From contig NZ_CP084061.1 of assembly GCF_020215665.1 (NCBI RefSeq), positions 5,926,501 to 5,990,500 on the forward strand: DNA of 64,000 nt, read 5' to 3'. A program made the position numbers and the translations under genes. Position 1 is the first letter of the stretch; every line of letters starts with the position of its first letter. The stretch comes from Blautia parvula. Lineage in GTDB: Bacteria; Bacillota; Clostridia; Lachnospirales; Lachnospiraceae. This document shows, in pieces, positions 51,047-60,472 of the stretch. The notes beneath the pieces were generated by a model. That model saw only the letters and a list, made by a program, of their open reading frames with translations, had not been told where the DNA came from and did no database searches.

Positions 51047-52771
51047 ATGAAGAAAAACAGAACATACCACAAGAAGAAAACCGTGATCGTATTTGCCGCC
51101 TGTGTGCTGATGCTTGCAGGGCTTATGGGCCGTATGGTCTATCTCATGGTGATAAAGTCTGACTACTATGCAAAGAAGGCGGAACAGCTCCACGAGAGAG
51201 AACGTGACATTAAGGCAGCCAGGGGCAGGATCATCGACGCAAAAGGGGAGATACTGGCCGACAACAAGGCAGTCTGTACCATATCTGTGATCCACAGCCA
51301 GGTAAAGGAACCGGATAAGATCATTGCCATGCTCCAAAAAGAGCTGGGGCTTTCCGAGGAGACTGCCAGAAAAAGAGTGGAGAAAGTTTCTTCCATTGAA
51401 AAGGTAAAGACCAATGTGGAGAAGGAGGTGGGAGACAGAATCCGGGAATACGGTCTTGCAGGGGTCAAGGTGGATGAGGATTTCAAGCGCTATTATCCAT
51501 GCAATGAACTGGCCTCCAAGGTACTTGGGTTTACCGGTGGAGACAACCAGGGTATCATCGGGCTGGAGGTGTGGTATGATGATATCTTAAAAGGCATAGA
51601 CGGCAAGATCCTCACTACCACGGACGCCAGGGGTGTGGAGATCGACGAGCTTGGGGAGAGTCGTGTGGAGCCGGTGGCGGGATATGACCTGCACATCAGT
51701 CTGGATAAAAACATTCAGATGTACGCTCAGCAGGCCGCGGAGAAGGTGATGGAGGAAAAGCAGGCGGATGCCGTCTCCATCCTGTTCATAAATCCCCAAA
51801 ACGGGGAGATTTACGCGGACGTGAACGTACCGGAATTCAATCTGAATGAACCCTTTACCCTGAACACAGACGCAGATACTTCCGGTATGACGGATAAGGA
51901 GAAACAGGATGCCTGCAACCGGATGTGGAGAAATCTGACCATCAACGATACTTATGAGCCCGGTTCCACATTTAAGATCATCACCATGGCGGCAGGGCTT
52001 TCCGAGGGAGTGGTCAGCATGAATGACACCTTCTCCTGTCCGGGATTTAAAATCGTGGAGGACCGTAGGATCCATTGTCATAAAAGGACAGGACATGGCG
52101 CGGAAAACTTTGTACAGGGAGCGATGAATTCCTGCAACCCGGTGTTTATCGAGGTGGGGCTGCGGCTTGGCGTGGACAATTACTATAAATATTTCAAGCA
52201 ATTCGGACTCCTCAAAAAAACCGGGATTGACTTACCCGGGGAGGCTGCAACCATCATGCATAAAAAATCAAACATCGGGCAGGTGGAGCTTGCAACTATT
52301 TCCTTCGGTCAGTCCTTCCAGATCACCCCCATCCAGCTCGCCACAACAGTAAGCTCCATCATCAACGGCGGCAGCCGGATCACGCCCCACTTTGGAGTGA
52401 AGGTGACAGATGAGGACGGAAATCTGGTGGAGACCCTTCAGTACCCTGTGGAGAAAGGGGTGGTGACAGAAGAGGTGTCCGGGGAAGTGCGCTACATCCT
52501 GGAAAAGGTAGTCTCTGAGGGGTCCGGCAAAAACGCGGCGATCGAGGGCAGGACCATAGGAGGCAAGACAGCCACGTCCCAGACACTGCCGAGAAGTGCC
52601 AACCGGTATATCTCCTCATTCCTGGGATTTACACCGGCTGAGACGCCACAGATACTGGGAATCTGCCTGATCCATGATCCTCAGGGGGTCTATTACGGAG
52701 GCACCATAGCAGCTCCTGTCATCCGGGATATCTATGAGAATATCCTCCCTTACATGGGGATTGAAGGTTGA
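51047..52771 (+). CDS. Class B penicillin-binding protein (SpoVD/FtsI-like)
   Basis: A 574-residue transpeptidase with one N-terminal helix, the pedestal motif AARGRIIDAKGEILA, and active-site motifs STFK (in YEPGSTFKI) and SCN. The third motif reads KTA (GGKTATSQT) where KTG is standard. No PASTA domain. Paralogue of the preceding gene; Firmicutes commonly pair a division PBP with a sporulation PBP here, so SpoVD is the likely counterpart, but which gene does which job is not certain. The gene follows a strong terminator and may rely on readthrough or its own promoter. Confidence 0.88.
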   Translation: MKKNRTYHKKKTVIVFAACVLMLAGLMGRMVYLMVIKSDYYAKKAEQLHERERDIKAARGRIIDAKGEILADNKAVCTISVIHSQVKEPDKIIAMLQKELGLSEETARKRVEKVSSIEKVKTNVEKEVGDRIREYGLAGVKVDEDFKRYYPCNELASKVLGFTGGDNQGIIGLEVWYDDILKGIDGKILTTTDARGVEIDELGESRVEPVAGYDLHISLDKNIQMYAQQAAEKVMEEKQADAVSILFINPQNGEIYADVNVPEFNLNEPFTLNTDADTSGMTDKEKQDACNRMWRNLTINDTYEPGSTFKIITMAAGLSEGVVSMNDTFSCPGFKIVEDRRIHCHKRTGHGAENFVQGAMNSCNPVFIEVGLRLGVDNYYKYFKQFGLLKKTGIDLPGEAATIMHKKSNIGQVELATISFGQSFQITPIQLATTVSSIINGGSRITPHFGVKVTDEDGNLVETLQYPVEKGVVTEEVSGEVRYILEKVVSEGSGKNAAIEGRTIGGKTATSQTLPRSANRYISSFLGFTPAETPQILGICLIHDPQGVYYGGTIAAPVIRDIYENILPYMGIEG

Positions 52772-52796
52772 TAATTGATTATAAAAGCTTTATACT
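52768..52796 (+). promoter_or_regulatory. Internal promoter ahead of mraY
   Basis: TTGATA at 52768-52773 (overlapping the PBP stop codon), a 17-base spacer, TATACT at 52791-52796. It is followed by a hairpin with 9-bp arms at 52827-52835 and 52847-52855 in the mraY leader. Confidence 0.5.
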
Positions 52797-52891
52797 ATAA
52801 CCAGTATTGCCGACACAGGCATATGGCGGCAGCCCTGTCTTTTGCCGGGCTGCCGGGCATGATACAAAAATACATAAAAATGAGGTGTGTT

Positions 52892-53851
52892 ATGACAGAG
52901 TATAAGATGGTGCTGCCTGTACTGGCAGCATTCATAGTCAGTGTGGTTCTGGGACCTATTATCATTCCCTATTTACGAAAGCTGAAAATGGGACAGACTG
53001 AGCGGGAAAACGGTGTGCAGTCTCATCTGAAAAAAGCGGGGACGCCTACCATGGGAGGGATTATTTTTCTGCTCTCCACAGTGGTCACATCCCTGTTTTA
53101 TGTGAAGGATTACCCTAAAATCATCCCTGTACTGTTTTTGACGCTGGGATTCGGACTGATCGGCTTTTGGGATGACTATTTGAAAGTAGTCCTTAGGCGG
53201 TCGGACGGGCTTCTGGCCTGGCAGAAGATGCTGTGCCAGCTTGTGGTGACGGGGATCTTTGCCTTTTATCTGATGAAATTCACGGATGTATCCATGACGA
53301 TCAAGGTGCCTTTTGCGGCAGGCTATGAGATAAATCCGGGATTTCTTACGGTTCCGCTTTTGTTTTTTGTGGTCATCGGTACAGTGAACGGTGTGAATTT
53401 TACGGACGGTCTGGATGGACTGGCCTCCTCGGTCACAATCATGGTTGCCACCTTCTTTTCCGTGGTTGCCATTGGCACAAAGAGCGGCATTGAACCCATC
53501 ACCTGTGCGGTAGTGGGTGCGCTCATGGGATTTCTGCTGTTCAATGTCTATCCCGCCAAGATTTTTATGGGAGATACCGGTTCCCTGGCACTGGGCGGAT
53601 TTGTGGCGGGCACGGCGTATATGCTGCAGATGCCCTTATTCCTGCTGATCGTGGGACTGATCTATGTGGTGGAAGTGCTCTCTGTCATGATGCAGGTGAC
53701 GTACTTCAAGATATCCCACGGCAAAAGAATTTTCAAGATGGCGCCTATCCACCATCACTTTGAATTGTGCGGCTGGTCCGAGACAAGGGTCGTTGCCGTA
53801 TTCTCCATTATTACAGCCATCCTGTGCCTGATCGCACTGCTGGCATTATAA
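52892..53851 (+). CDS. mraY: Phospho-N-acetylmuramoyl-pentapeptide-transferase
   Basis: A 319-residue membrane enzyme with ten helices. The catalytic motifs are WDDYLKV, NFTDGLDGLASS and APIHHHFE. It makes lipid I from UDP-MurNAc-pentapeptide and undecaprenyl phosphate. I chose ATG 52892 (MTEYKM) with GAGGTG upstream; the frame is open to 52775, but the leader residues do not resemble the family. Confidence 0.95.
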   Translation: MTEYKMVLPVLAAFIVSVVLGPIIIPYLRKLKMGQTERENGVQSHLKKAGTPTMGGIIFLLSTVVTSLFYVKDYPKIIPVLFLTLGFGLIGFWDDYLKVVLRRSDGLLAWQKMLCQLVVTGIFAFYLMKFTDVSMTIKVPFAAGYEINPGFLTVPLLFFVVIGTVNGVNFTDGLDGLASSVTIMVATFFSVVAIGTKSGIEPITCAVVGALMGFLLFNVYPAKIFMGDTGSLALGGFVAGTAYMLQMPLFLLIVGLIYVVEVLSVMMQVTYFKISHGKRIFKMAPIHHHFELCGWSETRVVAVFSIITAILCLIALLAL

Positions 53852-53867
53852 GAAAGGAAAAAGAGAA

Positions 53868-55238
53868 ATGGACAGAACAGAGTTAAAAGGAAAACGTGTG
53901 CTTGTATTTGGTTCGGGAATCAGCGGCATCGGCGCGGTGCGCCTGCTGGAGGCAGTACAGGCTGATGTGATATTATATGACGGAAATGAAAAGCTGGACA
54001 AAGAGGAGATTAAAAAACGCCTGCCGGAACATTCATTGTGTGATATTGTTCTGGGAGATATGCCCCAAGACCTGCCGTCAACCCTTGACCTGGCAGTGAT
54101 GAGTCCGGGGGTGCCTCTTGACATTCCACCTGTGGAGGCCCTTAAGCGCGCGGGCATTCCGGTATGGGGCGAGGTGGAGCTGGCTTACCGCATGGGAGCG
54201 GGCACGGTTCTTGCCATAACAGGCACCAACGGAAAGACCACGACCACGGCACTTCTGGGAGAGATCATGCGGGCGTATGCCAAATCCGTCTTTGTGGTAG
54301 GCAACATCGGAAATGCCTATACAGGCGCAGCTCTCTCCATGACAGAAGAGAGTTATACCGTAGCGGAGATCAGCAGCTTTCAGCTTGAGACCACCATATC
54401 ATTTCGCCCCAAGGTATCTGCTGTCCTGAACATTACAGAGGACCATTTAAACCGCCATCACACCATGCAGGAGTATATCCGGGTGAAGGAGATGATCGCG
54501 GGAAACCAGACAAAAGAGGATTTCTGTGTTCTCAACTATGAGGATGAGGAGCTTCGCCGGTTTGCAGAGGTATGTCCGGCTAAGACTCTCTTCTTCTCAA
54601 GCTTACATAAGCTGGATCATGGAATCTTCCTGGACGGCGGGCAGATCATCCTGCGCACCGGGACGGAGGAGATTTTGGTGGCAGAGACCAGTGGGCTTAA
54701 GCTGCTGGGACGCCATAACCATGAAAATGTCATGGCGGCTGTTGCTATGGCTTACTGTGCAGGTGTTCCCATGGAAACCATCCGGCAGGTGATACAAAGC
54801 TTTACAGCAGTGCCCCACAGGATTGAGTTTGTGGATGAGATTGACGGTGTGGCCTATTATAATGATTCCAAGGGAACCAACCCGGATGCGGCCATCAAGG
54901 GTATTCAGGCCATGAACCGGCCTACCCTGCTGATCGGCGGCGGTTACGACAAGGAGTCCTCCTATGAGGAGTGGATCCGGGCATTTGACGGCAAGGTGCG
55001 GTACCTGGTCCTCATTGGGCAGACAAAAGAGAAGATTGAAAAAGCTGCCCACAGCTGCGGCTTTATGAGTACCATTCTGGCGGAGGATCTGGAGGAAGCC
55101 GTTAAAATCTGTGCGGAGAAGGCAAATCCCGGAGACGCGGTCCTTCTCTCGCCGGCCTGCGCAAGCTGGGGCCAGTTTGACAACTATGAGCAGAGGGGCG
55201 ATAAGTTCAAAGAATACGTGAGAAATCGTAAGGAATAA
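53868..55238 (+). CDS. murD: UDP-N-acetylmuramoylalanine--D-glutamate ligase
   Basis: A 456-residue Mur ligase with the P-loop GTNGKTTT, an N-terminal Rossmann fold (VLVFGSGISGIG), NITEDHLNRH and the C-terminal NDSKGTNPDA motif. It adds D-glutamate to UDP-MurNAc-L-alanine. AAGGAAA lies upstream. Confidence 0.97.
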   Translation: MDRTELKGKRVLVFGSGISGIGAVRLLEAVQADVILYDGNEKLDKEEIKKRLPEHSLCDIVLGDMPQDLPSTLDLAVMSPGVPLDIPPVEALKRAGIPVWGEVELAYRMGAGTVLAITGTNGKTTTTALLGEIMRAYAKSVFVVGNIGNAYTGAALSMTEESYTVAEISSFQLETTISFRPKVSAVLNITEDHLNRHHTMQEYIRVKEMIAGNQTKEDFCVLNYEDEELRRFAEVCPAKTLFFSSLHKLDHGIFLDGGQIILRTGTEEILVAETSGLKLLGRHNHENVMAAVAMAYCAGVPMETIRQVIQSFTAVPHRIEFVDEIDGVAYYNDSKGTNPDAAIKGIQAMNRPTLLIGGGYDKESSYEEWIRAFDGKVRYLVLIGQTKEKIEKAAHSCGFMSTILAEDLEEAVKICAEKANPGDAVLLSPACASWGQFDNYEQRGDKFKEYVRNRKE

Positions 55239-55266
55239 TATAAACCGTCAGACAATATAATGCAGT

Positions 55267-56442
55267 ATGAGCAAAAAGGAAAGGGAAATGCGTGTGGAGA
55301 AGAGATACCTGAAAAAGCATCCCGTGGCGGGTGCGGCAGCAAGTGCTGCGGATGATAAGGTAAACGGGCAGAAAAGACGCATGGATGGAACGCTTTTGAT
55401 TCTCGTACTGCTGCTGGTGGTCTGCGGTCTGATTTTTCTATATAGCACGAGTGCATATAATGGCAGGGTGAAGTTTCATGACCCTGCCTATTATTTTAAA
55501 AAGCAGCTTTTTGCAACCTCCCTGGGAATGATGGGCATGTATCTGGTATCCTGTATGGACTATCATATCCTTACCAGGATGGCGCCATTTCTCTATGTGG
55601 TATCCATGGGTCTGTCCCTGGCAGTGCTTCTGTTCGGAGATGAATATAACGGCTCCAAACGCTGGCTGTCTATTGGACCTTTGTCGTTCCAGCCCTCGGA
55701 GTTTGCCAAGGTGGCAGTCATCCTGCTGCTCACCTATGTGATAACAAATTCCGAAAAGCGGCAGGACAGTCTTCTGCATATGGCGGGAACCATGGCCCTG
55801 CTCCTCCCTATAGTGGGGCTTGTGGGGACCAACAACTTAAGCACTGCCATAATCATTCTGGGCATTGGCGTAATTCTGATTTTTGTATCCAATCCCAAAT
55901 ACCTTCCGTTTGTGGGAATCGGAGGGGTGGGGGTGCTTTTTATCGGCATTTTCCTGAGTATGGCCAGCTACCGCCTGGAGCGTATCGCCATCTGGAGAAA
56001 CCCCGAAAAATATGAAAAGGGTTTTCAGACCATCCAGGGTCTGTACGCCATTGGAAGCGGCGGCATTTTCGGAAAGGGTCTGGGGAGCAGCCTGCAGAAG
56101 CTGGGATTTGTCCCTGAGGCGCAGAATGACATGATATTTTCCATTATCTGTGAAGAGACAGGTCTTATCGGTGCCTGCCTGCTGATCCTGGTCTTCGCCC
56201 TGCTGATCTGGAGGCTCATGGTGATCGCCACACATGCCAGAGATCTGTGCGGTGCCCTGATCGCTGCGGGGATCATGGGGCATATGGCAATCCAGGTGAT
56301 CCTCAACATAGCGGTTGTAACTAACACCATACCTAACACGGGAATTACCCTTCCCTTTGTCAGCTACGGCGGAACCTCTGTACTGTTTCTGATGGGAGAG
56401 ATGGGTCTGGCGCTGTCTGTGAGCCGGACGCGTTCGCCCTGA
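55267..56442 (+). CDS. ftsW: SEDS-family peptidoglycan glycosyltransferase FtsW/SpoVE
   Basis: A 391-residue membrane protein with a basic cytosolic start and ten helices. The SEDS signature is present: GSKRWLSIGPLSFQPSEFAK, GLGSSLQKLGFVPEAQND, and near the C-terminus PNTGITLPFVSYGGTS. It polymerises lipid II with a class B PBP. The start is uncertain: ATG 55267 has little ribosome binding site; the in-frame ATG at 55288 has AAGGAAAGG just upstream. No murG lies beside it. Confidence 0.93.
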   Translation: MSKKEREMRVEKRYLKKHPVAGAAASAADDKVNGQKRRMDGTLLILVLLLVVCGLIFLYSTSAYNGRVKFHDPAYYFKKQLFATSLGMMGMYLVSCMDYHILTRMAPFLYVVSMGLSLAVLLFGDEYNGSKRWLSIGPLSFQPSEFAKVAVILLLTYVITNSEKRQDSLLHMAGTMALLLPIVGLVGTNNLSTAIIILGIGVILIFVSNPKYLPFVGIGGVGVLFIGIFLSMASYRLERIAIWRNPEKYEKGFQTIQGLYAIGSGGIFGKGLGSSLQKLGFVPEAQNDMIFSIICEETGLIGACLLILVFALLIWRLMVIATHARDLCGALIAAGIMGHMAIQVILNIAVVTNTIPNTGITLPFVSYGGTSVLFLMGEMGLALSVSRTRSP

Positions 56443-56503
56443 ACCTTTTTCGCCTCTCTGCATACAATAGTGTATAGCCAGGAGGCGGGAGGAAAGGTAA
56501 GAC

Positions 56504-57751
56504 TTGAATGAAATTAGGATAGAAGGCGGAAATCCGCTCACAGGCGAAGTAAGGATACAAGGTTCTAAAAATGCGGCGCTGCCAATGATGGCTGCCGCTC
56601 TTTTGCATAAAGGGAAAAGTGTACTGCATCACTGCCCGAAGATCGCAGATGTCTTTGTTATGGAAGAAATCCTGCGGGAACTGGGCATGCAGATCCGGCA
56701 TGAGGGAGATACCCTGACGCTGGACCCTGCCCATGTGGAGAAAACAGAGATTGACTGCTGCGAGGGCCAGAAAATGCGTTCCTCTGTCATTCTGTTGGGA
56801 AGTCTGCTGGGCAGATTCAAAAACGCGTCCGTGCCTCATCCGGGAGGCTGTGTCATAGGGGAACGCCCCATTGACCTGCATTTGTACGCTCTGGAGCGGC
56901 TGGGTGCCGTATTCGAGGAGAAAGAGGGTGTCCTCACTGCCAGGACAGATGGGCTTGTGGGCAGCACCATTCATTTTCCAAAGGTAAGTGTGGGAGCTAC
57001 CCAGAACGCAGTGCTGGCCTCTGTGCTTGCAAGAGGAACCACACACCTGGAGGGATGTGCCAGGGAACCGGAAGTGGTATGGCTGTGCCGTTTTTTAAAT
57101 GCCTGCGGTGCCAGGATCGAGGGAACAGGCAGTGATACCCTGACCATTACAGGAGTGGAGGAACTGCATGGGACAGAGTTCACTGTGCCTGCGGACAGGA
57201 TCGTGGCAGGTACTTATGTGTGCGCCTGCGCGGCTACCAGAGGAGAGATTATCCTGGACGGCGCGCCGTTGGAGGAAATGGAAGCCCTCATGAGAGTGTA
57301 CGAGAAAATGGGTGGACAATATGAAGCAATCGGTGGTAAACTGTCTTTGTGCAGCAAATGGGTGCAGGTTCCGTTAAGAAGGCAGTGTACGGAGGTATAT
57401 CCGGGATTTCCCACGGATCTGCAGTCGCCGCTCATGGCGGTGCTGTGTACCATACCGGGAGAAAGCTGCCTGGTGGAAACGATTTTTGAGGACAGATTTA
57501 AGACAGCATCACAGCTTCTGCGCATGGGAGCCTATGTCCGGGTGGACGGCAGAAAAGCTGTTATCCGCGGCGGGACGCTTCGGGGCGCGGCTGTGGAGGC
57601 ACAGGAACTGAGAGGCGGAGCAGCCCTTGTCATTGCAGGGCTGGCGGCGCAGGGGGAGACCCGTGTGAGAAACAGGCAGTACATTGAGCGGGGATATGAG
57701 GATATCTGCCGTGATCTGTCACAGCTCGGCGCCGTAATTGAGAGAGATTAA
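56504..57751 (+). CDS. murA: UDP-N-acetylglucosamine 1-carboxyvinyltransferase
   Basis: A 415-residue EPSP-synthase-fold enzyme starting at TTG with GGGAGG and AAAGGT upstream. It has the N-terminal GSKNAALPMMAAALL and the catalytic cysteine in HPGGCVIGERPIDLH, which marks a fosfomycin-sensitive type. It transfers enolpyruvate to UDP-GlcNAc, the first committed step of peptidoglycan synthesis. Position between ftsW and divIB fits related genomes. Confidence 0.95.
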   Translation: MNEIRIEGGNPLTGEVRIQGSKNAALPMMAAALLHKGKSVLHHCPKIADVFVMEEILRELGMQIRHEGDTLTLDPAHVEKTEIDCCEGQKMRSSVILLGSLLGRFKNASVPHPGGCVIGERPIDLHLYALERLGAVFEEKEGVLTARTDGLVGSTIHFPKVSVGATQNAVLASVLARGTTHLEGCAREPEVVWLCRFLNACGARIEGTGSDTLTITGVEELHGTEFTVPADRIVAGTYVCACAATRGEIILDGAPLEEMEALMRVYEKMGGQYEAIGGKLSLCSKWVQVPLRRQCTEVYPGFPTDLQSPLMAVLCTIPGESCLVETIFEDRFKTASQLLRMGAYVRVDGRKAVIRGGTLRGAAVEAQELRGGAALVIAGLAAQGETRVRNRQYIERGYEDICRDLSQLGAVIERD

Positions 57752-57763
57752 AGGGGAACATGT

Positions 57764-58744
57764 ATGGACAGGAAAAAACACAGGATATTCTGGGGCTGCC
57801 TGGCAGCGGCCGTGTTAATAGCCATTGCGGTATTCTTTACCTGCTTTCAGATTACCAGTGTTAAAGTAGAAGGAAATCAGAATTATACGGAAGATGAAAT
57901 CAAAAAAATGGTGCTGTCAGGCCCGCTTTCGGGCAATTCAGTGCTGGTGCGGTTTCTCAATCCTGATGAAAGAACAAAAGATGAGGAATTTATCAATAAA
58001 GTCTGGCTGGAGAGGACAGGCCGTCACAGTCTTGTGATCCATGTCAGGGAAAAAGAACTGATCGGCTATGTGAAATTTCTGGACGGCAACTTATACTTTG
58101 ACAGAAACGGTATCGTGCAGGTGAGTACCACAGAGGAACTGGAGAATATACCGAATGTGGAGGGCCTTACGCTTGACAAGGTAGGGGTAGGCGAGAAAAT
58201 TCCCGGGCTTGAAAAAGGCAGTCTGAGCCTGATCTTAAGCGTCACCAAGATGATGGAGAAGGGGGACAGGAAGCCGGACAGGCTGGTACTGGATGAAAAA
58301 GGACAGCTTGTGCTCTATTACGGCAAGGTGGAAGCCCGCATGGGCTCTGACAAAAATATGGACGAAAAAATGAGCAGACTTATGGGAATCATACCTCAGC
58401 TTGAGGGAATGGAAGGTGTCCTTCATCTGGAAAATGTGGACGAGACTTCAAAAAACGTGGTCTTTGACAAGGTTCTGAGTGAGGCGGAGCAAAAGGCGCT
58501 GGAGGACAAGGAGAACAAAAGCGGCCATGGCACAGATGAATCGGATACCGGTGATGAGGATTCTGACGGTTCCGATGATGAGTCCGGCTATGAGGATTCG
58601 GATGAGGGCAGTTATGAGGAGTATGACACCGGATATGAGGACTCAGGAGACGGGGATATGGATTATAACGAGGAAGATTCCGGCTACGGGGACGGTTCCG
58701 GGTATGAAGACTATGGTTCAGATGATGGTTCCGGGGAAGAATGA
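57764..58744 (+). CDS. divIB: Cell division protein DivIB/FtsQ with acidic C-terminal tail
   Basis: A 326-residue protein: short basic cytosolic start, one helix (IFWGCLAAAVLIAIAVFFTC), a POTRA domain (ITSVKVEGNQNYTEDEIKK) and the beta domain to about residue 250. The last 75 residues are nearly all Asp, Glu, Gly, Ser and Tyr and lie outside the cell by topology. It joins FtsL and DivIC to regulate septal synthesis. GGGGAAC lies before the ATG. Confidence 0.88.
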   Translation: MDRKKHRIFWGCLAAAVLIAIAVFFTCFQITSVKVEGNQNYTEDEIKKMVLSGPLSGNSVLVRFLNPDERTKDEEFINKVWLERTGRHSLVIHVREKELIGYVKFLDGNLYFDRNGIVQVSTTEELENIPNVEGLTLDKVGVGEKIPGLEKGSLSLILSVTKMMEKGDRKPDRLVLDEKGQLVLYYGKVEARMGSDKNMDEKMSRLMGIIPQLEGMEGVLHLENVDETSKNVVFDKVLSEAEQKALEDKENKSGHGTDESDTGDEDSDGSDDESGYEDSDEGSYEEYDTGYEDSGDGDMDYNEEDSGYGDGSGYEDYGSDDGSGEE

Positions 58745-58829
58745 CAGAGGAATTTTGTTTTTTATGGGACACAAATCGGGAAATTTTGATAATTTTTTTA
58801 AATTTTTTGTGAAAAAATAAATTTACCAG

Positions 58830-58858
58830 TTGATTAATTTTCCAAAAGACTATATTAT
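58830..58858 (+). promoter_or_regulatory. Promoter of ftsZ
   Basis: TTGATT at 58830-58835, a 17-base spacer and TATTAT at 58853-58858. It would give a leader of about 235 bases. Confidence 0.65.
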
Positions 58859-58877
58859 ATATCTATATGCATCATAA

Positions 58878-58929
58878 AGGTACTTAGAATTAAAGTACCT
58901 GGGTTTTCGGGTATTTATCATAAATACCC
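58878..58929 (+). promoter_or_regulatory. Two consecutive hairpins at the 5' end of the ftsZ leader
   Basis: AGGTACTT (58878-58885) pairs with AAGTACCT (58893-58900), 7-nt loop. GGGTATTTA (58909-58917) pairs with TAAATACCC (58921-58929), 3-nt loop. No T-tract follows, so these look like stability or regulatory elements, not a terminator. Confidence 0.65.
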
Positions 58930-59099
58930 ATGAGAACATGAAAAGAAACAGAGACAGATAAACCTGATTACAGAAAATCATACACGTCAGTGTATCCGAA
59001 TGCGGATAAGATGCAGATATCTGTGTTCATGAAGAAGCAGCGAAGTGGATACAACAACCCGCTTTACAACATACGAGGGAAGCTAAAGGAGGAAGTACT

Positions 59100-60299
59100 T
59101 TGTTAGAGATAATGACAAACGAAGCTGAATCATCTGCAAAAATTATAGTGATTGGTGTAGGTGGAGCTGGTAATAACGCAGTCAACAGAATGGTGGAAGA
59201 GGCTATCGGCGGAGTGGAATTCGTCGGAGTCAATACAGATAAACAGGCCCTGACCTTATGCAAGGCACCGACTGTAGTGCAGATCGGTGAGAAGCTGACA
59301 AAAGGTCTTGGTGCAGGCGCTAAGCCGGAGATCGGCGAGAAAGCGGCTGAGGAGAGCATCGAAGAGATCAAACAGGTACTGCAGGGCGCAGATATGGTAT
59401 TCGTTACCTGCGGTATGGGTGGCGGAACCGGAACAGGTGCCGCACCGATCGTGGCAGGCCTGGCAAAAGAAATGGGTATCCTGACCGTCGGCGTTGTCAC
59501 AAAACCTTTCCGTTTTGAAGCTAAGACCCGTATGACAAACGCACTGACAGGTATTGAAAAATTAAAAGAGAATGTGGACACACTGATCGTTATCCCAAAT
59601 GACCGTCTGCTGGAGATCGTAGACCGCCGGACAACCATGCCGGAAGCGCTCAGAAAAGCAGATGAGGTTCTGCAGCAGGCCGTACAGGGCATCACTGACC
59701 TGATCAACCTGCCGGCACTGATCAACCTCGACTTTGCGGATGTTCAGACCGTCATGATCGACAAGGGTATTGCACATATCGGTATCGGTGAAGGAAAAGG
59801 CGACGACAAGGCTATGGAAGCTGTACAGCAGGCCGTATCCAGTCCGCTTCTGGAGACCACTATCGAGGGCGCTTCCCATGTTATCATCAATGTATCCGGA
59901 GATATCTCTCTTATGGATGCCAACGATGCAGCCAGCTATGTACAGGATCTTACCGGAGAAGATACCAATATTATCTTCGGTGCCCTGTATGATGATAAAG
60001 AAGCTGATTATGTCAGAATCACTGTGATCGCTACAGGACTTGATGATGAGACAGCAAGGAAACCAAGCGTGAGCAGAGATAAGAAAGCAGCGAGACAGGA
60101 AGAACCGGTACAGCAGCAGACACCGGTACAGCCGCAGCAGCAGGCACCGGCGTACAGCCAGCCTCAGCAGCAGCCGGCATTCAAGATGCCGTCCTTCCAG
60201 CCGCAGCAGGGCTTCGGAAGTACACAGCAGGGTACATTCACAAGCAATGTGCCGAAAAAGGATATCCAGATTCCGGATTTCCTGAAAAACAGAAGATAA
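59100..60299 (+). CDS. ftsZ: Cell division protein FtsZ
   Basis: A 399-residue tubulin homologue starting at TTG with AAAGGAGG 7 bases upstream. GTP-binding motifs are [23 protein letters not shown] and the T7 loop NLDFADV. After residue 325 comes a linker rich in glutamine, proline and alanine, then the C-terminal peptide IPDFLKNRR that binds FtsA, SepF and others. No ftsA gene is present in the cluster, as often in clostridia, where SepF probably tethers the ring. Confidence 0.98.
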   Translation: MLEIMTNEAESSAKIIVIGVGGAGNNAVNRMVEEAIGGVEFVGVNTDKQALTLCKAPTVVQIGEKLTKGLGAGAKPEIGEKAAEESIEEIKQVLQGADMVFVTCGMGGGTGTGAAPIVAGLAKEMGILTVGVVTKPFRFEAKTRMTNALTGIEKLKENVDTLIVIPNDRLLEIVDRRTTMPEALRKADEVLQQAVQGITDLINLPALINLDFADVQTVMIDKGIAHIGIGEGKGDDKAMEAVQQAVSSPLLETTIEGASHVIINVSGDISLMDANDAASYVQDLTGEDTNIIFGALYDDKEADYVRITVIATGLDDETARKPSVSRDKKAARQEEPVQQQTPVQPQQQAPAYSQPQQQPAFKMPSFQPQQGFGSTQQGTFTSNVPKKDIQIPDFLKNRR

Positions 60300-60324
60300 G
60301 CGTTAAAATTACACAGGATAAAAG

Positions 60325-60356
60325 GGCAGTCCGGGAATTATTGCGGACTGCCTTTC
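60325..60356 (+). terminator. Intrinsic terminator after ftsZ
   Basis: GGCAGTCCG at 60325-60333 pairs with CGGACTGCC at 60344-60352, followed by TTTC. The T-run is short, so termination may be partial. Confidence 0.7.
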
Positions 60357-60370
60357 GTGTATCAAAAGAG

Positions 60371-60459
60371 CTGTATTTCTGCATCGGGAGAGCAGATACA
60401 GGGTACTGTTCACCGCAGATGGTGCTTTCGGGCATGGCGTGGACCGTAACGATACAGTA
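60371..60459 (+). promoter_or_regulatory. Structured leader upstream of moaC
   Basis: Three pairings precede the start: CTGTAT-TT-CTGC (60371-60382) with GCAGATACAG (60392-60401); CACC/GGTG (60411-60414, 60421-60424); and TACTGT (60404-60409) with ACAGTA (60454-60459), which closes a domain directly against the GAGGAG ribosome binding site. Known moaC-type genes can be under Moco riboswitch control, but I could not match the consensus. Confidence 0.35.
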
Positions 60460-60472
60460 GAGGAGAACAGTT

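Larger units (their letters stand above)
58745..59099 (+). other. 355-base intergenic region with the ftsZ leader
   Basis: No open frame is supported. It holds an AT-rich stretch after divIB with no clear terminator, a promoter at 58830-58858, two strong hairpins at 58878-58929, a smaller pairing TATCCG/CGGATA near 58995-59010, and the ribosome binding site AAAGGAGG before the ftsZ TTG start. Confidence 0.7.
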
